Positions 1-7,142 of a stretch of DNA of 7,909 nt are shown in pieces. How positions within the stretch are numbered: position 1 is the first letter of the stretch; each line of letters begins with the position of its first letter. The stretch is from Treponema sp. Its GTDB lineage: Bacteria; Spirochaetota; Spirochaetia; Treponematales; Treponemataceae. A program made the position numbers and the translations under genes. The stretch is from positions 1 through 7,909 of the forward strand of contig JAITOJ010000117.1 of NCBI GenBank assembly GCA_031290005.1. Direction: 5' to 3'. The notes beneath the pieces were generated by a model. That model searched no databases, was not told the origin of the DNA, and saw nothing but the letters and a program-made list of their open reading frames with translations.

Positions 1-1196
1 AGATTTCCGCCTGGCTTATGGCGGTGTACTTTAACGGTATGACCTTTGCGGAAACCGGGGCGCTCACGGAGGTGATGCTCCATTCCGGGGACGTTATCGA
101 ACTGCACGGCTTTGAGCGCATGGGGCTTGCCGGCCCCTTTGTGGACAAGCATTCCACCGGCGGCGTGGGGGACAAAATCTCCCTGCCCCTGGCGCCCATC
201 GTGGCGGCCTGCGGGGTGCGGGTTCCCATGATGAGCGGCCGCGCCCTGGGGCACACCGGGGGCACCCTGGACAAGCTGGAAGCCATTGCGGGCTACCGGG
301 TGAATCTGTCCGCCGATGAATTCCGCGCCGGCATTGCGGTCAACGGATTTGCCATGACCGGCCAGACCAAAGCGATTGTCCCCGCTGACCGGCTGCTCTA
401 CGCCCTGCGGGACGTGACGGGCACGGTGGAGTCGGCGCCCCTGATCACCGCCAGCATTCTGTCCAAAAAAATCGCCGAGGGCGCGGACGCCCTGGTCTTT
501 GACGTCAAATACGGTTCCGGGGCGTTTATGAGGACCCAGCCGGACGCGGAACGCCTGGCGGACAGTCTGGTAAACACCGCCCGGGCTCTGGGCAAAAAGG
601 CCTCGGCCCTCATCACCGGCATGAACACCCCCCTGGGGCGCAAAATCGGCAACTTCCTGGAAATCGAGGAGACCATCGAGTGCCTGCAAGGGGCCTGGCC
701 CGCGGACGTGAAGGAGCTGACGATGGCCCTGGGGGCGCAGATGCTGCTCCTGGGCAACAAGGCGGCCACGGCGGAAGAAGGGCGCGCCCGGTGCGAAGAA
801 GCGGTCATGTCCGGGGAAGCCCTCAGGCGTTTTTTGCGGAACATCGAACTGCAAGGGGGCGATCCCGAAAAGACGCTGAAACAATGCGGCGTCCGGCGGA
901 GCCCCCACCGGCGCGACCTCACAGCCGAATCAGAGGGCTATATCGCCATCGATGCCTTCAAGGTTGGCCTGGCCGGGGTCACCCTTGGCGTGGGCCGGAA
1001 CCGGACGGAAGACCCGGTGTGCCCCGACGCGGGGGTGATACTGCGGGCCGTGGAGGGGGATTTTGTCAAAAAAGGCGATGTGATTATGGAAATATACGGC
1101 AAAGACGAGGCGTGTCTTGCCCCGGCAACAACAGCCCTGGCCCAGGCCGTAAGCTGCCGCCAGGATCCGGTGAAAAAGACGCCTCTTATAGCCTGA
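1..1196 (+). CDS. deoA: Thymidine/pyrimidine-nucleoside phosphorylase, 5' end missing
   Basis: Catalyses reversible phosphorolysis of (deoxy)uridine or thymidine to the free base and (deoxy)ribose-1-phosphate in cytoplasmic pyrimidine salvage. The frame is open from base 3 (codons ISAWL precede the ATG at 18), and this stretch aligns with the region around residue 40 of the family, so the ATG at 18 is internal and about 40 residues lie upstream of the window. Numbering from that Met: DKHSTGGVGDK at 43-53 is the phosphate-binding loop, SGRALGHTGGTLDKLE at 73-88 is the family signature, and R131, S146 and K150 have the spacing of E. coli DeoA R171, S186 and K190. The C-terminal alpha/beta domain is present and ends in TPLIA. 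I cannot separate EC 2.4.2.2 (Pdp) from 2.4.2.4 (DeoA) by eye. It converges on the beta-barrel gene across a shared terminator. Confidence 0.93.
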   Translation, partial: ISAWLMAVYFNGMTFAETGALTEVMLHSGDVIELHGFERMGLAGPFVDKHSTGGVGDKISLPLAPIVAACGVRVPMMSGRALGHTGGTLDKLEAIAGYRVNLSADEFRAGIAVNGFAMTGQTKAIVPADRLLYALRDVTGTVESAPLITASILSKKIAEGADALVFDVKYGSGAFMRTQPDAERLADSLVNTARALGKKASALITGMNTPLGRKIGNFLEIEETIECLQGAWPADVKELTMALGAQMLLLGNKAATAEEGRARCEEAVMSGEALRRFLRNIELQGGDPEKTLKQCGVRRSPHRRDLTAESEGYIAIDAFKVGLAGVTLGVGRNRTEDPVCPDAGVILRAVEGDFVKKGDVIMEIYGKDEACLAPATTALAQAVSCRQDPVKKTPLIA

Positions 1197-1248
1197 AATT
1201 CGATCTGGCAATGAGCGCACTGGCGCTGTGTTAAGCCTCGCTCCACGC

Positions 1249-1280
1249 AAAAAAAAGCCGCCCGAAGGCGGCCTTTTTTT
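1249..1280. terminator. Bidirectional Rho-independent terminator
   Basis: A six-base-pair GC stem, GCCGCC (1257-1262) and GGCGGC (1267-1272), is flanked by eight A on the left and seven T on the right. Read on the minus strand the loop is TTCG closed by C-G, the extra-stable UUCG tetraloop, followed directly by eight T. Read on the plus strand one C separates the stem from the T run. It lies 52 nt after the phosphorylase stop and 20 nt after the beta-barrel stop, so it serves both convergent genes. Confidence 0.9.
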
Positions 1281-1299
1281 GTACCCAAGCGATGCGCGA

Positions 1300-2556
1300 T
1301 TAGAACGCCAGGGTCAGGATAATCGGGATACCAAAAGTGTTACTGGCATCACCGTTGTCTGCGTTTTTGGTACTGAAGGCCAGTCCCGCGAGCACATTGC
1401 CGCCCTTAAAGACTTTCTTCGCATAAGCGCCGATACCAAAGGCGATACCTTTATTGGCCTTGCCGTCTGCATCAGGCGTCTTGCCGACTCCCACACCAAT
1501 ATCCAAACCGACGATTACTGGCCCCACATCATAGGTGGGTTCCACCGCGAACTCAATAATGCTGGACTGGTCGGCCTCTTTCCTCGCAGAGCCATCAACG
1601 GGGATGTAGAAATCCACCAGACCGGTCACCGCAAAGGGGCCGCTGGTATAAGTGGCGCCAAGCGCAATTTGAGGAAGAGCGCTGTCCGTCGTAGAATCTT
1701 GCGGAGAATCAGCAGCCGCGAGTTTTTCCTTGTCACCCGTGGGGATCTTCACACCGAAATCCACCACCAGACCCTTGACCCCGGTGTAAGCAAAAGCAGC
1801 TTCAATTATGCCCCATACATTGGTAGTGTCCGCATCATCGGTTTTACTACCTTGATATCCGATATACTGCGCCCGGACCAAACCGACCTTGGAAATATCA
1901 TAGCCAACGCCAATCTGGAAGGGAGACCAGTCGGTCTTCTCGTCAGTACCGGAATAGAGCGGGTTCTCACTCCGCGCACCGTCAAAAATACTGGACAGAT
2001 TTATCCCCAAGTAGGCCCCGGGAAGAAAGGTGGGCTTCCATTCCGCAAAAAATCCCGTGAGGTTGTTATTATTCTTGAAACGGGAAAAAATCTGGTCCTT
2101 GCTGATCCGGGCCACTTGACCGATGTAAGCGTTAAAATCCGAGTCGCTGGCGACCTTGCCGCGAAGGGCATCTTCCACGTACCAACCACCGACAAGACGC
2201 ACACCCGCTACGCTGCCCCATACATTGGCGTGATCGCCGATGCCAAGGTAGGTTTTGGCCGTGCTATCAACCACACCAATCTGTTCAAGGAAGTTCGTAG
2301 TGGAGTCGGTATGGAACTGAGTTCTGAACCCAAAACTGCCGTTGGCCGTTTCTTTGGTTCCGTTGATGTTAAACCGGAGCCGGGGTTCCTTTCCGGCTGG
2401 ACGCTCCAGTTTACCTGTGTTCACGGGGTCAGCATCACCAGTTGTAGTCGAACTGAACACCGCTGTTCCGACAAAGTCGCCGGATACTGTGATTTGTGCA
2501 AACGCTACTGTTCCTGTCAGCGCGAGTGCAGCCACGAATGCCATGAGTTTTTTCAT
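1300..2556 (-). CDS. Outer-membrane beta-barrel protein, porin-like, function unknown
   Basis: A 418-residue exported protein. Residues 1-20 form a classic Sec signal peptide (MKK, a hydrophobic core, then AFA before Gln21), predicted for signal peptidase I rather than lipidation because there is no lipobox Cys. The mature part is rich in Gly, Thr, Asn and Asp, with alternating polar/hydrophobic strands such as YLGIGDHANVWG and FGFRTQFHTD, and ends in ILTLAF. A final Phe after alternating hydrophobics is the usual C-terminal signal for the BAM insertion machinery. Together this indicates an outer-membrane barrel, plausibly a porin, but no specific substrate can be named. The start is well fixed: AGGAGGA lies 4 nt upstream of the ATG. 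It has its own strong promoter about 110 nt upstream and a terminator 20 nt downstream, so it is probably monocistronic and highly expressed. The opposite strand is almost fully open but is a shadow. Confidence 0.85.
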   Translation of the reverse strand: MKKLMAFVAALALTGTVAFAQITVSGDFVGTAVFSSTTTGDADPVNTGKLERPAGKEPRLRFNINGTKETANGSFGFRTQFHTDSTTNFLEQIGVVDSTAKTYLGIGDHANVWGSVAGVRLVGGWYVEDALRGKVASDSDFNAYIGQVARISKDQIFSRFKNNNNLTGFFAEWKPTFLPGAYLGINLSSIFDGARSENPLYSGTDEKTDWSPFQIGVGYDISKVGLVRAQYIGYQGSKTDDADTTNVWGIIEAAFAYTGVKGLVVDFGVKIPTGDKEKLAAADSPQDSTTDSALPQIALGATYTSGPFAVTGLVDFYIPVDGSARKEADQSSIIEFAVEPTYDVGPVIVGLDIGVGVGKTPDADGKANKGIAFGIGAYAKKVFKGGNVLAGLAFSTKNADNGDASNTFGIPIILTLAF

Positions 2557-2560
2557 CTTT

Positions 2561-2587
2561 TCCTCCTAAAACCGGTATCCTTCCGGT
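2561..2587 (-). promoter_or_regulatory. Shine-Dalgarno and small hairpin in the leader of the beta-barrel gene
   Basis: On the minus strand ACCGG and CCGGT (2583-2587 and 2571-2575) form a perfect 5-bp stem with a 7-nt loop that ends just upstream of AGGAGGA (2561-2567). The strong ribosome-binding site is certain enough to fix the start codon. The hairpin could shield the leader or affect initiation, but it is short and may be chance. Confidence 0.6.
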
Positions 2588-2666
2588 CTTCTGGATATAT
2601 TTTACGGAACTACTGTCCCGCACCAAAACGGCCTGTTACAGCCGCTGATTGGCAAATAATAAAGAA

Positions 2667-2695
2667 AATATATCAGATAAATCAATTTTTGTCAA
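2667..2695 (-). promoter_or_regulatory. Sigma-70 promoter of the beta-barrel gene
   Basis: On the minus strand a perfect -35 TTGACA (2695-2690) is followed by a 17-nt spacer and -10 TATATT (2672-2667). Transcription should begin near 2660, giving a leader of about 100 nt before the ATG at 2556. The near-consensus match suits an abundant outer-membrane protein. Confidence 0.82.
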
Positions 2696-2776
2696 GGGGT
2701 CAAGTCCAGCAATTCCAAATTGGTGGAGAGAGTCACGCCTATAACCCTTTTTTTCTTTTATGCTACCCTGTGCGTT

Positions 2777-2878
2777 ATGGCGTACACAACAAAAGTTGCC
2801 CTGATCATGGGGAGCGGCAGCGACTACCCCGTGGTACAGAAAGCCCAGGAACGGCTGGCCGCCTTCGGCATCCCCTTC
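2777..2878 (+). pseudogene. purE: purE remnant: first 34 codons only
   Basis: Codons from the ATG at 2777 give MAYTTKVALIMGSGSD, then YPVVQKAQERLAAFGIPF, which matches the N-terminus of PurE (N5-CAIR mutase, purine biosynthesis), including the nucleotide-binding MGSxSD loop. Homology stops after GIPF at 2878. The expected continuation with the SAHRTP segment is absent, and the frame runs on as unrelated sequence to a stop at 2954-2956. PurE is normally about 160-170 residues, so this piece cannot be active. There is no Shine-Dalgarno; a TATGCT at 2759-2764 is a possible -10 twelve nt before the ATG, without a convincing -35. It converges on the truncated minus-strand gene head at 2824-2907. 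The class I-like sequence is my judgement by eye. Confidence 0.78.
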
Positions 2879-2907
2879 AGGTTTTCGCTCAATTCCCTTA
2901 TATCCAT
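2824..2907 (-). pseudogene. Head of an unidentified gene, cut off by the purE fragment
   Basis: A strong Shine-Dalgarno, GGGAGGGG (2921-2914), sits 6 nt before an ATG at 2907-2905 that opens MDIRELSENLKGM. That is a convincing gene start, but after about 13 codons the frame enters the antisense of purE and stops at 2824-2826, giving only 27 residues. A TATAAT lies upstream at 2995-2990. I infer this is the surviving start of a minus-strand gene that once converged with purE and diverged from relA. The product cannot be identified from so few residues. A genuine 27-residue peptide is less likely but not excluded. Confidence 0.5.
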
Positions 2908-2989
2908 AACTATCCCCTCCCATGGTTTGTCTCATTTTACCCTTTCAGGCGGATAAAGTAAATGCAGTAGCCCTGCGGTCATCCGATCC

Positions 2990-2995
2990 ATTATA
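2990..2995 (-). promoter_or_regulatory. Candidate -10 box of the truncated minus-strand gene
   Basis: On the minus strand a perfect TATAAT (2995-2990) lies about 80 nt upstream of the ATG at 2907. No good -35 is visible 16-18 nt further upstream. It lies back to back with the relA -10 box, which would make 2990-3023 a divergent promoter region. Confidence 0.4.
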
Positions 2996-3013
2996 CCTAT
3001 GACACCCGTTTTT

Positions 3014-3023
3014 GTGCTATACT
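3014..3023 (+). promoter_or_regulatory. Extended -10 promoter of relA, probably leaderless
   Basis: TATACT (3018-3023) has TG placed one base upstream (3015-3016), making an extended -10, which can compensate for the poor -35 region. The ATG of relA is at 3031, only 7 nt after the hexamer, so transcription is expected to start at or next to the start codon. No Shine-Dalgarno is present between them. Confidence 0.55.
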
Positions 3024-3030
3024 TTTGAAT

Positions 3031-4824
3031 ATGCGAATCAACGGCCTGCCTTTTGATGTGGATACTGCCGGCCCCGGCGAACTGATTGCCCGATTTCTCA
3101 AAACCTTCCCGGCCTATACCGGTGACGATGAACGCCGCATCCGGGAAGCTTGGGATTTCCTCTGGGAAAGCGCGGACGCCTTGAGCGATGCCGATGATTC
3201 CCGATGGTATCTGCATCCCCTGTGTACCGCCGTGATTTTGGCGGAAAGCAAACTCGACGCGGATACCATCATGGCGGCGCTGCTCCACGGGCTGCCAGCG
3301 GCTCTGCCGGATAAAAACGCGGCCATTGAGGCCATGGAGGAAAAGTTCGGGCCGGATGTAGGGCGGATATTGACCGGCGTGGGCCGCATCACGGGTATCA
3401 ATCTGGGGGGCAGGAAGGCCGCGGGCAAGCCCCTGTATCACCCCGGGGCAATTCAGAAAATGCTCTTTGCCCTGGCCGATGACGTGCGGATCATTCTGCT
3501 CAAGCTGGCTGACCGGCTCGACCGGCTGCGCGGCGCCGGGCTTTTGACCCCGGAAGAGCAGAAATCCCTGGGGCAGGAAGCGGAGGAAGTCTGGGCGCCT
3601 CTGGCGAACCGGCTGGGTATGTCAGCCCTCAAAACCGAGTTTGAGGACTTGAGCCTGAAGTTCACCAACCCTGAAGTCTACAGTCAGATTAAGAAAATCG
3701 TGGCCCTGAAAAAAGACGACAGAACTGAATATCTGGGCCGGGCGGAAAAGGAAATACTCCGGGCTGCCGCAAAGGCGAATATCCCGGTGAGCGTTTCCAG
3801 CCGGGCAAAGCATTTTTACTCGATTTACAAGAAAATGCAGAAGCGGAACGTGGCGGCGGACGGCCTGTATGACCTCCTTGCCATCAGGATTATCACCCCC
3901 GCTCCGGCGGACTGCTACACGCTGGTGGGTCTGGTGCACGGTCTGTGGAGGCCCCTGGACGGGCATTTCAAGGACTATATCGCCAGGCCAAAATCCAACG
4001 GTTACCAGAGCCTGCACACTGCCGTGCTCTTTGAGGGCAAACCTCTGGAAATCCAAATCCGCACCGGAGACATGCACCGCAGGGCTGAATACGGCGTGGC
4101 CAGCCACTGGCTCTATAAAAAACAGACCCTGGGCGGCACGACCAGCCGGGCCGAGGGGGCGATTATCAGCCGCCTCAAGGAACTGAAGCAGGAAGGTTTT
4201 ACCAGCGGGGAGCCTTTTAACGAAATCCGAAAAGAATTGCTGGGGAACTCGATTTTTGTGTTCACCCCCAAAGGCGATGTCGTCGAACTTCCTGATGGTT
4301 CCACGGCAATCGACTTTGCCTATGCCATTCACTCGGCGGTGGGAGAAAAAATAGTGGGGGCCAAGGCCGGCGGCCAGATTATCCCTCTGGCGTCGCCCCT
4401 GAAGAACACCCAGATTATCGAGATTCTCACCACTCCCCAGGCCCACCCCACGGTGAACCAGCTCAATATCGTGAAGACCGCCAAGGCGCGGAGCAAGATT
4501 CGCGCCTGGCTTCAGCAAAACGACCCGCTGTTTACGGAAAAACCCGCGGTCAAGCCAACGGAGGCCGAGCCCAGGCGGGCGCACAAGCCGGGCGACGGCC
4601 CGGAAACTCCGGGTCAGCGGAGCTTGCCGCAAGTGTGTATCGGGAACACCACCAACTTTCTGGTGACCTTCGCCAAATGCTGCGCCCCCGCGCCGGGGGA
4701 CCCCATTGTGGGCTACGTTTCCCGTGGCCGGGGCGTCATCGTGCACCGGGATAACTGCCGGGCGTTCCACAGGATTCCCAACTATCAGGCCCTGTCGGTT
4801 GAGGCGGGGTGGGTCAGTGAATAG
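3031..4824 (+). CDS. relA: RelA/SpoT-family (p)ppGpp synthetase, hydrolase-dead, no ACT domain
   Basis: Transfers pyrophosphate from ATP to GDP/GTP to make the stringent-response alarmone. 597 residues from the ATG at 3031; a TTG at 3025 is an alternative start. The N-terminal HD fold keeps H62 and H86, but the metal Asp is G87, the usual Glu-Asp pair is A90-A91, and the Asn of the LADRLHN motif is R165, so (p)ppGpp hydrolysis should be lost. The synthetase domain looks intact: SRAKHFYSIYKKM (257-269), D281, FKDYIARPKSNGYQSLHT (313-330) and E340, matching D264 and E323 of the streptococcal enzyme. The charged motif is HFKD, like the RFKD of bifunctional Rel rather than the EFDD of RelA. A TGS domain (about 407-468) and the Cys-rich segment with C550-C551, H572 and C576 follow. 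The protein then ends, about 130-150 residues short of usual, without an ACT/RRM domain. It precedes the transporter by 24 nt. Confidence 0.93.
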   Translation: MRINGLPFDVDTAGPGELIARFLKTFPAYTGDDERRIREAWDFLWESADALSDADDSRWYLHPLCTAVILAESKLDADTIMAALLHGLPAALPDKNAAIEAMEEKFGPDVGRILTGVGRITGINLGGRKAAGKPLYHPGAIQKMLFALADDVRIILLKLADRLDRLRGAGLLTPEEQKSLGQEAEEVWAPLANRLGMSALKTEFEDLSLKFTNPEVYSQIKKIVALKKDDRTEYLGRAEKEILRAAAKANIPVSVSSRAKHFYSIYKKMQKRNVAADGLYDLLAIRIITPAPADCYTLVGLVHGLWRPLDGHFKDYIARPKSNGYQSLHTAVLFEGKPLEIQIRTGDMHRRAEYGVASHWLYKKQTLGGTTSRAEGAIISRLKELKQEGFTSGEPFNEIRKELLGNSIFVFTPKGDVVELPDGSTAIDFAYAIHSAVGEKIVGAKAGGQIIPLASPLKNTQIIEILTTPQAHPTVNQLNIVKTAKARSKIRAWLQQNDPLFTEKPAVKPTEAEPRRAHKPGDGPETPGQRSLPQVCIGNTTNFLVTFAKCCAPAPGDPIVGYVSRGRGVIVHRDNCRAFHRIPNYQALSVEAGWVSE

Positions 4825-4848
4825 ATTATCTTTGTATGGAGGAATTAT

Positions 4849-6240
4849 ATGATGAATAACGAACAAAAGGCCGCCGGCTCCGCGTCGGCCCGCAACAAGT
4901 ATTGTTTTGGCATGGGAACTATCGGACGGGATATGTTCTATTCCATGGTCAGCATGTTCCTGCTGGTGTATCTGACGGAAGTGCTGGATTTGTCGGACTC
5001 CATTATGTGGTGGATCACCGGGGTGTTTACCACCCTGCGGGTCTTTGATGCCCTGAACGACCCCATCATGGGGCTGATTGTGGATAACACCATGACCCGC
5101 TGGGGCAAGTTTAAGCCCTGGATACTGTTTGGGGAAATCGTGGGCGGCGTGGCAATGATTCTCCTGTTCACTGACCTGGGCCTCACCGGCGCGGCCTATA
5201 TCGTCGTGTTTGCCCTGCTCTATATTTTCTGGGATATTTTTTTCGGGGCCAACGATACCGCCTATTGGTCAATGATGCCCTCCCTTTCGCTGGACCAGAA
5301 GGAACGGGAAAGAATCGGCGCCTTTGCCCGGATTTGCGCCAATGTGGGTCTGTTCACCGTTGTGGTGGCCACCCTGCCGGTTACCAACGCGCTGGGAAAC
5401 GTCATGGGCCTGAAATCCGCCTGGTCGCTGTATGCCGTGATCGTCACGGCCCTCATGTTCCTGTTTTCCCTGACCACCCTGCTGGGCGTCAAGGAAGACC
5501 GGGACTGGTTCAAACCGGAGGAGCCGACCGGTCTCCGGGAGTTGTTCAGGATTATTTTCAAGAATGACCAACTGCTCTTTGTGGCCATCGCCATGATGCT
5601 CTTTTCCGTGGGGTATATGACCACCACGTCCTTTGGAGTCTACTTTTTCAAGTACGCTTTTGGGGACGAAAACAAGTATTCGGTCTTTGCCGCCGTGCTG
5701 GGAGTGTCCCAGATTGCCGCGCTGGTCATCTTTCCTCTGTTCAGCAAGCGGTTTTCCCGCAAGACGTTGTATACCGCGGCCACGGCTCTGGTGATTGCCG
5801 GCGATATCTTGTTCTTCTGTGCTCCCATGAATATGCTGCCCCTGGGAATCGCCGGGGTGCTGATTTTTGTGGGCGACGGCTTTATCCAGCTTTTAATGCT
5901 GATGTTCCTGGCCGACACCATCGAATACGGCCAGTGGAAGTTCGGCAAACGCAATCAGAGTATCACCTTTTCCATGCAGCCTTTGATTAACAAACTGGGG
6001 GGCGCGCTGGCCAGCGGTGTGGTGGGGGTCACCCTGATTCTGTCGGGCATCAATTCCGCCGCCACCCCGGCGGACGTAACCCCGGAGGGTATCACGCTGA
6101 TGAAAAGCGCCATGATGATTCTGCCCCTGGCGGTTATCTGCCTGGGTTACGTCATCTATCTGTTCAAGTACCGGCTGGACGAAAAGACCTACACGAAAAT
6201 CCTGGAAGACTTGCGGAACCGTGGAGATATTCTGGGGTAG
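4849..6240 (+). CDS. GPH/MelB-family sugar:cation symporter
   Basis: A 463-residue inner-membrane protein of the glycoside-pentoside-hexuronide family (major facilitator fold, 12 expected helices), importing a glycoside or related sugar with Na+ or H+. It aligns readily with MelB: D28 (GRD) corresponds to D19, D67 and D71 (DALND) to the cation-site D55 and D59, RWGKFKPWI at 84-92 is the family loop, D136 and W140 (DTAYW) correspond to D124 and W128, and K382 (NKLGG) to K377. All these key residues are kept, so an active cation-coupled carrier is likely; the sugar cannot be named. GGAGG at 4838-4842 precedes two adjacent ATGs at 4849 and 4852 (6 or 9 nt away). It follows the relA stop by 24 nt with no terminator visible, so co-transcription is probable. 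No sugar-hydrolase gene lies beside it. Confidence 0.9.
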   Translation: MMNNEQKAAGSASARNKYCFGMGTIGRDMFYSMVSMFLLVYLTEVLDLSDSIMWWITGVFTTLRVFDALNDPIMGLIVDNTMTRWGKFKPWILFGEIVGGVAMILLFTDLGLTGAAYIVVFALLYIFWDIFFGANDTAYWSMMPSLSLDQKERERIGAFARICANVGLFTVVVATLPVTNALGNVMGLKSAWSLYAVIVTALMFLFSLTTLLGVKEDRDWFKPEEPTGLRELFRIIFKNDQLLFVAIAMMLFSVGYMTTTSFGVYFFKYAFGDENKYSVFAAVLGVSQIAALVIFPLFSKRFSRKTLYTAATALVIAGDILFFCAPMNMLPLGIAGVLIFVGDGFIQLLMLMFLADTIEYGQWKFGKRNQSITFSMQPLINKLGGALASGVVGVTLILSGINSAATPADVTPEGITLMKSAMMILPLAVICLGYVIYLFKYRLDEKTYTKILEDLRNRGDILG

Positions 6241-6296
6241 TACGAGCCTTGTTTCGCCAATATCCTCACACGGAGCCGCCGAGCCGCGGGGACATT

Positions 6297-6758
6297 TCAA
6301 TTATTTTTTATGAATTTTTCTATATCTTCTCTTATTGATTTCCACAATTCTTCCGCACCATTGATTAATGGATTCAATCGTTTCCAATCAATCTCTGAGC
6401 CATAAGAATGTCTGATATAATGCCTAAATGACAAATATTCCACGCATTGTTCTTTGTATTCATTCCTTAACAGTATTGTCCGTTTATCATTTTGTTCAAA
6501 TGCTTGTTCGAATAATGTTTTATGCCATTGTAAATCGTTGGGAATTTTTTCTCCAATGCTTTTGAAAATTAACAAAATAATACTTTCAATGCCATTGTAA
6601 AATGAATGCAAAAACAATGCGGCCGCTGATGCTTCAATGAAGTCCGGTTCTTTGAGTTTACATAAAGTCAATAACGGCTTCCCGCTGTCAAACAGTTTGT
6701 TTATGCGGCTAATTTCATTGTTAATTTTCTCTTCTAACTTGTTATCCAACTTCCACAA
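6297..6758 (-). CDS. hepT: HepT-like HEPN ribonuclease toxin
   Basis: A 153-residue, mostly helical HEPN-family protein. The catalytic motif R-x4-H-x-Y is intact as R112, H117 and Y119 (RHYIRHSY). In studied HepT-MntA pairs the Arg and His are the RNase residues and the Tyr is the site AMPylated by the partner to neutralise the toxin. I infer the same pairing here: a cytoplasmic RNA-cleaving toxin held in check by the product of the gene just upstream. The first codon is not ATG. TTG at 6758 gives a 17-nt overlap with mntA, and a TTG at 6749 (8-nt overlap) is an alternative; neither has a strong Shine-Dalgarno, so translation is probably coupled to mntA. It converges on the transporter, leaving 56 nt. 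Strongly AT-rich compared with the genes to its left. Confidence 0.83.
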   Translation of the reverse strand: MWKLDNKLEEKINNEISRINKLFDSGKPLLTLCKLKEPDFIEASAAALFLHSFYNGIESIILLIFKSIGEKIPNDLQWHKTLFEQAFEQNDKRTILLRNEYKEQCVEYLSFRHYIRHSYGSEIDWKRLNPLINGAEELWKSIREDIEKFIKNN

Positions 6759-7038
6759 CCTCGCCTAATCTTTCCAGTAAAGAAAAAAATTGAACATCAT
6801 AATCGAAATCCACTAAATCAATCTCGCTATCTAAATTCATGTATAGTTTTGAATATGCCTTGAAGAATTTTTCCGGAGGGAGTCCCTTTATTCCAATATC
6901 TACATCGGAGTTTTCATGAATTTTCCCCGTAACCATTGACCCGAACAAATAAACAGTCTCACAACCTTCATTCTTGAGTAAATTTATGGCCTTTTTTATG
7001 TCTTTCTGATGTCTTTCAGGGATTTTATCCAAATTCAT
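6742..7038 (-). CDS. mntA: MntA-like minimal nucleotidyltransferase antitoxin
   Basis: A 98-residue single-domain nucleotidyltransferase of the MNT/KNT superfamily. The motif GS-x10-DxD is complete: G33-S34, then D45 and D47 (NSDVDIGI), with D74 in SEIDLVDF as the likely third metal carboxylate. Characterised MntA proteins use ATP to attach AMP to a Tyr of HepT, silencing the RNase; this gene sits directly upstream of hepT and overlaps it, which supports that role. The loop reads GSMVTG where many relatives have GSxARG. Start ATG at 7038-7036: there is no Shine-Dalgarno, but a good promoter ends 6 nt before the ATG, consistent with a leaderless message. An isolated role in another pathway is unlikely given the partner. 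Confidence 0.85.
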   Translation of the reverse strand: MNLDKIPERHQKDIKKAINLLKNEGCETVYLFGSMVTGKIHENSDVDIGIKGLPPEKFFKAYSKLYMNLDSEIDLVDFDYDVQFFSLLERLGEVVEVG

Positions 7039-7044
7039 ACCCGT

Positions 7045-7073
7045 ATTTTACGATGTTTTTTTATTTTATACAA
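7045..7073 (-). promoter_or_regulatory. Promoter of the mntA-hepT operon, probably leaderless
   Basis: On the minus strand TTGTAT (7073-7068), a 17-nt spacer and TAAAAT (7050-7045) form a good sigma-70 match. Six nt (ACGGGT) separate the -10 from the mntA ATG, so the transcript should begin at about the A of the start codon. The surrounding sequence is very AT-rich, which raises the chance of accidental matches. Confidence 0.58.
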
Positions 7074-7142
7074 TATATTTCACCGAAATCTTGCCCCGCA
7101 TTTATTCCTCCACCTTAATAGAGCAGGAAGTAAAAAAGGGGG

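Noticed and set aside
2636..2935. A 99-codon minus-strand frame starting MRQTMGG
   Set aside because: It spans the purE antisense and the beta-barrel promoter, and its start is poorer than the ATG at 2907, which has a strong Shine-Dalgarno in a different frame.
1228..2961. A 577-codon open frame on the plus strand, longer than the beta-barrel gene it covers
   Set aside because: It lies antisense to a gene with promoter, Shine-Dalgarno, signal peptide, terminal Phe and terminator. The translation is unlike any family, runs through the shared terminator and has no ribosome-binding site.
3622..4866. A 414-codon open frame on the minus strand
   Set aside because: It is antisense to relA, whose motifs are conserved throughout; the frame is a by-product of GC-rich codon use.
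6269..6290. GC-rich stretch between the transporter and hepT as a possible terminator
   Set aside because: Only short imperfect stems are possible, with no T run after them in either direction.
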